Part shown: piece by piece, positions 59,320-64,000 of the stretch
Position numbering within the stretch: position 1 is the stretch's first letter
Layout of the letters: every line of letters begins with the position of its first letter
NCBI RefSeq assembly: GCF_014647975.1
Contig: NZ_BMQF01000021.1
Location: 62,001 to 126,000 of the forward strand
Source: Streptomyces fumigatiscleroticus
GTDB lineage: Bacteria > Actinomycetota > Actinomycetes > Streptomycetales > Streptomycetaceae
Length of the DNA stretch: 64,000 bases
Direction of reading: 5' to 3'
Position numbers and translations under genes: made by a program
The notes under the pieces: generated by a model
The model's input: only the letters and a program-made list of their open reading frames with translations
Databases searched by the model: none
What the model was told of the DNA's origin: nothing

Positions 59320-59796
59320 TCACCCAGGCCGCGACGCGCTGACTCGCAGCCGCTCGACGAGTTCGCCGACGGCTTCCTCACGGCCCCGGGGAGCCTCGGG
59401 CCACTCGTCGACGCGTGTCCACCAATACTGCCGGGGCGTCCCCGGGTAGCGCGGCAGAAGGTGGACATGCAGGTGAGGCACACGGTCCCCGATCACAGCG
59501 GCGTAGACGTGTTCGGCGCCCGCCACGTCTCGAAGGGCCCGCGCGGCCGCGGAGTTCCAGTATCCGATGCGCCCGGCTTCCTCATCGGTGAGATCGGCGA
59601 GCCCGGCCGCGTGCCGACGTGGTTCCACCAGCAGGTGTCCCAGGTAGACCTTCTCCGGTTGCCCAGGAGCCCGCGGAGACAGGTGTGAGACCACCACGAG
59701 GTCGTCCTCGTGGACCGGGCCTGCGGGCATCAGTGTGGCATCCCTGTGTTTCCGGCAGACGAAGCAGTCCGCCGCCCGTCGCTCCTCACGTGTCAT
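59320..59796 (-). CDS. HIT family protein
   Basis: A 158-residue histidine-triad hydrolase/transferase. The triad H108-L-H110-V-H112 lies in RVPHLHVHLLPR; a CFVC pair at 11-14 probably binds zinc with downstream His. The family cleaves nucleoside phosphoramidates or dinucleotide polyphosphates. GHLLVEPRRHAAGLADL fits the strand-helix of the fold. It stands alone, the ATG at 59796 being directly followed by TREERRAADCFVC. Confidence 0.92.
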   Translation of the reverse strand: MTREERRAADCFVCRKHRDATLMPAGPVHEDDLVVVSHLSPRAPGQPEKVYLGHLLVEPRRHAAGLADLTDEEAGRIGYWNSAAARALRDVAGAEHVYAAVIGDRVPHLHVHLLPRYPGTPRQYWWTRVDEWPEAPRGREEAVGELVERLRVSASRPG

Positions 59797-59862
59797 GGCC
59801 GAAATAGTGGCCGATCCCGCCGCTTCCGCCCACCTCAGCGTCCAGAATCGTCGACGACTCGC

Positions 59863-60290
59863 CTACTTGCCTGCCGGCTCGTGGCGCCACAGCCGGCCGT
59901 CGGGACGCCACCAGTCGACGCGTCCGCCGGCACCCCGCACGAAGTCGACGCGGGTGTGGCCCTCTTCACCGCGGGGACCCTGGGCGAGCGCGTGGTCGGG
60001 ACGGTAGAACGCCAGTCGGCCCGCGGGCCTGCCGTCGGCCGTCACCACGAGTCGGCCGTGATCGGCGGTCAGGTTCACCTGTGCGGCATCGACCGGCTTT
60101 CCCGTCTCGTCGACCGCCCGGGAGGTGTAGCGGCCCTCGTGCGGCCGGGAGCGGACGCGGGCCGGATGACGGGCGGTGGCGGCGATACCGCCGGCGCCGG
60201 CCGGCCGAGCACCGGGACGGCCGTCGTCGCCGACACCGTGACGGCCCGGAGGAAGGCACGACGCGTGACACAAGCGGTGGCTTCGGGCAT
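59863..60290 (-). pseudogene. Tat-exported protein, internally deleted
   Basis: The minus strand from the ATG at 60290 begins MPEATACVTRRAFLRAVTVS and continues ATTAVPVLG, a twin-arginine signal peptide (RRAFLR). After roughly 40 low-quality residues a different frame gives HEGRYTSRAVDETGKPVDAA, DHGRLVVTADGRPAGRLAFY, VDFVRGAGGRVDWWRPDGRL and a stop. This end resembles the C-terminal domain of serine-hydrolase (beta-lactamase-type) proteins. The catalytic core of some 300 residues is missing. Confidence 0.6.
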
Positions 60291-60762
60291 GGTCGTCCTC
60301 CAGCCGTGCGCCGTCGCGGGCAGTCATCGGGAGGTGCGTTCGCCGACCAGATGGCGGAGCACCGGCAGTATGCCGCCGCCACGGATCCGCACCAAGCGGC
60401 AGAACCGGACGCATCCTGCGACGCGGCCGGACCACGGGATGGCGTGGCGACGGCAGACCATGGAGGTGGACTCTGGCCTCTACCCGGTTCGGTGTCTCCG
60501 GCTGGAGTCGCGGAGTCGAACTCGTCGCCGGAGCCACGCCCCACTTGGCGGACGTCGTCAGGGCCGGAGCGGCGTGGGGCTGGGGCAGGAGCCTGCGGGA
60601 GCAGGCGGCCGGGCCGCCACAGCCGAGGGAGCCGTCGCCCTGGCGGTGTGCCACCTCCCCGCCGGTCTCGGTCCGGCCGTCACGGGAACCGCCGAGTCCG
60701 CAACCTGTCGCGACGGCCCCGGACGTGCCCGCCGCGTACGGCCCGCGGGGCTTGACGGGCGC
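60291..60762. other. Gene-free interval
   Basis: No gene supported. On the plus strand 60480-60600 reads TRFGVSGWSRGVELVAGATP and HLADVVRAGAAWGWGRSLRE, protein-like but without a start or a family I recognise. It may be another remnant. Confidence 0.35.
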
Positions 60763-61863
60763 TCAGCCCGTCCAGTTCAGGACCGGTGCGAGCGATCGGG
60801 TGAAGGCGGCACCTGGAGCGCAGCGCAGGGCGGCGTTGCGCAGGGCCACGGCTGCGGGTGAGGACCACTGGGCGATGGTGCCGATGCGGCGGGCGCGGGC
60901 CGCGATCATCTGGGTGCGGGGACGGCGCTGGTGGTCGTAGGCGATCAGTGCGCCGTCGCCCCGGACCGCGCGGGCGAGGACGACGGCGTCTTCCAGGGCC
61001 TGGCAGGCGCCCTGTCCCAGGTTCGGGGTCATGGCGTGTGCCGCGTCGCCGACGAGAGCGACCCGGCCCTTGACGTAGGCCGGCAGCGGGGGCAGTTCGT
61101 ACAGGTCGTGGTGGAGTACGGTCTCGGGTGTGGCCGCGGTCAGCAGCGTGGGTATGGGGTCGTGCCAGGTGGCGAAGCGGTGGCGCAGCCCGGCGAGGCC
61201 GGGGTCGGTCGCTCCTCGGGGGGCGTTGGCGACGGCGAAGCAGTAGACCCTTCCGTCGGGCAGTGGAGCGTACCCGAAGCGTTCGCCGCGGCCCCAGGTC
61301 TCGCTGCTCTCGCGCACCGGCACGGGCCCGGTGATCATTCTCCAGGCCGTGTAGCCGGCATAGCGCGGGACGATGCCTTTGCCCCAGAGTGAGGCGCGGA
61401 CGGTGCTGTGGATGCCGTCGGCGCCGACGAGCAGGTCGGCGCGGCCGGTGCCGTCGGAGTGGTGAACGGTGCCGTCCGCCTGCGCGTGGTGCACGGTGGT
61501 TCCGCTGCGCAGGGCCGCCGCGGGAAGGGCGGAGCGCAGCAGGTCGAGGAGGTCGGCCCGGTGGATCATGGCGGTGGGGCCGTAGCGCCGTTCGATGCCG
61601 GCGGTGTCGGAACGGGACAGCCAGCGTCCCTTGGGGTCGCGTATGCCGGCCTGTCCTTCCAGGACGGAGCGGTGGCGCACCGGGGCGGCCAGGCCGAGGG
61701 CGTCCAGGGCCCGTAGTGCGTTGGGCCACAGGGACAGGCCCGCCCCGGCTACGGTGAACTCCGGTGCCCGTTCGAGGACCTGGACCTGCCACCCGGTCCG
61801 GTGGAGTGCGAGCGCGGCAGCCAGGCCGCCGATGCCGCCGCCGACGATGATCGCTGTGTTCAT
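60763..61863 (-). CDS. FAD-dependent monooxygenase
   Basis: A 366-residue class A flavoprotein hydroxylase. The FAD motif GGGIGGLAAALALH is at 8-21; a middle DG motif is VGADGIHSTVR, and GDAAHAMTPNLGQGACQALE is the second FAD-contact motif. It would use NAD(P)H and O2 to hydroxylate an aromatic or similar substrate. The ATG at 61863 follows GAAGGGA; the longer frame upstream is not needed. It is 106 bp downstream of the amidohydrolase on the same strand, possibly in one operon, but no direct link of function is seen. Confidence 0.9.
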   Translation of the reverse strand: MNTAIIVGGGIGGLAAALALHRTGWQVQVLERAPEFTVAGAGLSLWPNALRALDALGLAAPVRHRSVLEGQAGIRDPKGRWLSRSDTAGIERRYGPTAMIHRADLLDLLRSALPAAALRSGTTVHHAQADGTVHHSDGTGRADLLVGADGIHSTVRASLWGKGIVPRYAGYTAWRMITGPVPVRESSETWGRGERFGYAPLPDGRVYCFAVANAPRGATDPGLAGLRHRFATWHDPIPTLLTAATPETVLHHDLYELPPLPAYVKGRVALVGDAAHAMTPNLGQGACQALEDAVVLARAVRGDGALIAYDHQRRPRTQMIAARARRIGTIAQWSSPAAVALRNAALRCAPGAAFTRSLAPVLNWTG

Positions 61864-61969
61864 GGCGTTCCCTTCGTGGGGTGCCGGGGCGCCGACCGGC
61901 GCCCCGGCGGGTTGGCGCGAGGGCACGGCAGGAACAGACGGACGTTCCCGGCCGCCACGCTCGCGGGCG

Positions 61970-64000
61970 TCAATGCCGGAAGGTGCGGGCGGTTTCGAGC
62001 CAGGTCATGTTCTGCGGCGCCGGGTGGTCGCGGTTCCGGTGGACTGCGACGAGGTCGCTCCGCCGGTGGGGAACTCCGTCGCGCACGATCAGCGTGGTGT
62101 CGACCAGGGTGGTGAAGTCGGTGAACGGGTCGCCGTCCACGACCACGAGGTCGGCGAGTCTGCCCTCCTCGACGGTGCCGAGGTCGGAGTCGAGGCCGAA
62201 GATCCGCGCGGGGACCGTGGTGGCGCACCGCAGTGCCTGGGCGGGCGAGAAGCCGTGGGCGTGCAGGGCGCGCAGGGCCAGGTGCAGTGAGAGGCCGACC
62301 GGGACGAGCGGGGAGTCGGTGCCCAGCGCGAGGCGCGCGCCGTGGGCGGCCAGCTGCCGGTAGTTGGTCATCTCGGTGGTCAGCGCCTGCCGTTGGGTCG
62401 CCGTGGGCGGGGTCTTCGCCCGGTCGTGGACCGCGGCGGCGTCCCACGGAGGCATCAGGTTCCGTACCCGCGGGTCCGCGGCCAGAGCGGGATCGGTTCC
62501 CAGCAGGAACTGTGCGGTGAACGGGGTGATGATCAGGGCGAACCGGCCGTCGGCGTACTGCTCGGCCAGGTCCTGGCGGATGTGCCCCAGCGGGGTGGTG
62601 GCGTGCCCGTGGGGCAGGCGCTGGGTGGCCTGGAGATGGGTCGTCAGGTCCTGGCCGGCCGCGCGGCCGGGGGAACACAGGTGGCTGCCGCAGGGCACGC
62701 CCAGCCGGTGTGCGGCCTCGGCGGCCTGAGCCATGACATGACCGGAGGCACGCACGTACGTCTTGACGAAGTCGACGCCCAGGGCGGTCGCCCGTTGCAG
62801 GGTGCGCTCCACGCCGGTCCGGGTGCGGTGGGCGCGGCCCATGCTGTACGCGGTGCGGGAGCCGTCGATGAGTTCCGCGCAGGCCAGCTGCCGCGGTCCG
62901 AGAGCGTGGCCGCTCGCGGCCGACTCCCGCAGCCGTACGGCTTCGTACAGGGGGCCGCCCAGGCAGGCGGCGGTGGTGATGCCGTAGGCGAGCGCGGTGA
63001 GGTTCTGCCGGGCGCCGTAGGTGGCGGTGCAGGGGTGGGTGTGGCTGTCGAGCAGGCCGGGGAGGACGGTCTGGCCGGAGGCGTCGATGCCGCGGTAGCC
63101 GTGACGGCGTGTCCGGTGCGGTTCTACGGCGGTGATGCGATTGCCGTGGATGAGGATGTCGACGTCCTGGCGCGGGCCGCCGCCGGTGGCGTCCCACAGT
63201 TGCCCGGCGTGGAGCCTCAGTCTCTCGCGGGGGTCGCCGGCCGGCCCCGACCGGGCGCTCAGGGGCACGGGCCATGTGCGCGTCCCCGCGGGTGCGGCCG
63301 GTGTGTCCAGGTCGAGCAGGCGCAGCCGTCCGCAGGACAGGTACAGCAGGGTGCGTGAGTCACCGGACCAGCTGGGATGGTCGGCGGGTTCGTCGGTGAG
63401 GCGTCTGGCCGGTCCCGTGGGCGTGCCGTCGGCGGTGACGGGCAGAGCCCACAGGGCCGACTCCGCGACCACGGCCATCCACCGGCCGTCGGGTGACCAG
63501 ACGGGACCCGCGGCGACGCGGTCGGACAGCGACTGGTGCTCGGCGGGCAGGTGGCGCCGTTCGCCGCCGGTGCGGACGTCGACGACACGGATGAGGTGGT
63601 AGCCCTCGCGGAAGCGGTGGTTGAGACGGCTGCGGTCGCAGAAGGCGACGTACCGTCCGTCCGGTGACCAGCTGGGCGCGCCGGGCGGGCCGTCGGTGGC
63701 CAGCGGCCGGACCAGCAGCCGTTCCCGGCCCGATGCCATGTCCCGCAGCAGGAGGTTCCCCGCCACGTCGTGACAGGCCAGGCGGGTGCCGTCGGGCGAG
63801 AGCGCCGGGTGCAGCCGGCCGCCCGCGGCCACCAGTTCGTCGCGGCCGTCGGCCAGACGCAGCCGGCGCACCGCTGCCAGCCCGTCCCGGTCGGTGCAGT
63901 ACAGCAGGGAGCGCCCGTCCGGTGCCCAGGCGGGCATCTGCACGTAGTGCACCGGCGCGGCCTGGAGCAGTTTGCGCGGTTCGCCGCCGATGGCCGTCAG
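61970..64000 (-). CDS. Amidohydrolase with N-terminal beta-propeller, 5'-truncated
   Basis: The visible 676 residues of a larger protein whose start lies beyond the window end. The first part is a TolB/WD40-like propeller (AWAPDGRSLLYCTDRDGLAA; SPDGTRLACHD; WSPDGRYVAFCD; WSPDGRWMAVV). After about residue 285 an amidohydrolase domain follows with the HxH metal motif in GLLDSHTHPCT, a further His in VPCGSHLCS and Asp in ALGTDSPLVPVG. The end (FTDFTTLVDTTLIVRDGVPH) is normal. Such enzymes hydrolyse dipeptides or other amides. The frame is open to base 64000, where it reads LTAIGGEPRKLLQ. Confidence 0.9.
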   Translation of the reverse strand: MTAIGGEPRKLLQAAPVHYVQMPAWAPDGRSLLYCTDRDGLAAVRRLRLADGRDELVAAGGRLHPALSPDGTRLACHDVAGNLLLRDMASGRERLLVRPLATDGPPGAPSWSPDGRYVAFCDRSRLNHRFREGYHLIRVVDVRTGGERRHLPAEHQSLSDRVAAGPVWSPDGRWMAVVAESALWALPVTADGTPTGPARRLTDEPADHPSWSGDSRTLLYLSCGRLRLLDLDTPAAPAGTRTWPVPLSARSGPAGDPRERLRLHAGQLWDATGGGPRQDVDILIHGNRITAVEPHRTRRHGYRGIDASGQTVLPGLLDSHTHPCTATYGARQNLTALAYGITTAACLGGPLYEAVRLRESAASGHALGPRQLACAELIDGSRTAYSMGRAHRTRTGVERTLQRATALGVDFVKTYVRASGHVMAQAAEAAHRLGVPCGSHLCSPGRAAGQDLTTHLQATQRLPHGHATTPLGHIRQDLAEQYADGRFALIITPFTAQFLLGTDPALAADPRVRNLMPPWDAAAVHDRAKTPPTATQRQALTTEMTNYRQLAAHGARLALGTDSPLVPVGLSLHLALRALHAHGFSPAQALRCATTVPARIFGLDSDLGTVEEGRLADLVVVDGDPFTDFTTLVDTTLIVRDGVPHRRSDLVAVHRNRDHPAPQNMTWLETARTFRH

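Overview
The window is very GC-rich, with third-position G/C in nearly every codon. Its gene content (secreted carbohydrate-active enzymes, Spo0M, STAND/TPR regulators, SWIM protein, SpoIIE-type phosphatase, LysR/TetR/XRE regulators) points to Streptomyces or a close actinomycete. No rRNA, tRNA or CRISPR array was seen.

Layout. 1-2.3 kb: end of pntA and all of pntB (membrane transhydrogenase). 2.4-6.8 kb, minus strand: a 1295-residue TPR/Sel1 STAND ATPase and a small two-TM protein that share a short Gly/Asn motif; this pair is the best candidate for a little-described system. 7.2-11.4 kb: DoxX protein, a cupin/LysR divergent pair with a clear LysR box, then a CMD-cupin-zinc-dehydrogenase cluster whose first two genes carry internal deletions. 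11.8-16.6 kb: FUSC-type exporter, XRE regulator, small hypothetical, DoxX and TetR remnants, cold-shock protein. 16.9-21.8 kb: a 5'-truncated molybdenum hydroxylase head-to-head with a truncated VOC dioxygenase, an SDR/TetR divergent pair with palindromic operators, and a histidine-decarboxylase-like PLP enzyme. 22.3-24.8 kb: ars cluster (arsC, acr3, arsR, divergent arsI-like). 26-30.6 kb: a very large P-type ATPase. 31-36.4 kb: Spo0M, truncated DNRLRE wall protein, MFS transporter, regulator/ABC remnant, VOC protein. 36.4-46.4 kb: secreted polymer degradation, with a giant GH92 mannosidase fused to a PAP2 acid phosphatase, an LLM oxidoreductase and a PL9 pectate lyase. 46.7-54 kb: AfsR-like ATPase, several broken genes, ExeM/NucH-type nuclease. 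54.4-64 kb: SpoIIE-type phosphatase, SWIM protein, fused remnants, HIT protein, broken Tat protein, FAD monooxygenase and a 5'-truncated amidohydrolase with a beta-propeller.

Two themes recur. First, many genes are recognisable at both ends but lack their middle, have lost an end at a sharp join, or carry frameshifts (CMD, cupin, DoxX, molybdenum hydroxylase/VOC, DNRLRE protein, regulator/ABC, recombinase, hydrolase, dehydrogenase/regulator fusion, Tat protein). This fits a decaying, deletion-prone region such as a chromosome arm, although sequencing error must be excluded for the single-base shifts. Second, intergenic spacers carry many short tandem repeats with units of 9 to 38 bp. Coordinates of the broken genes are approximate.
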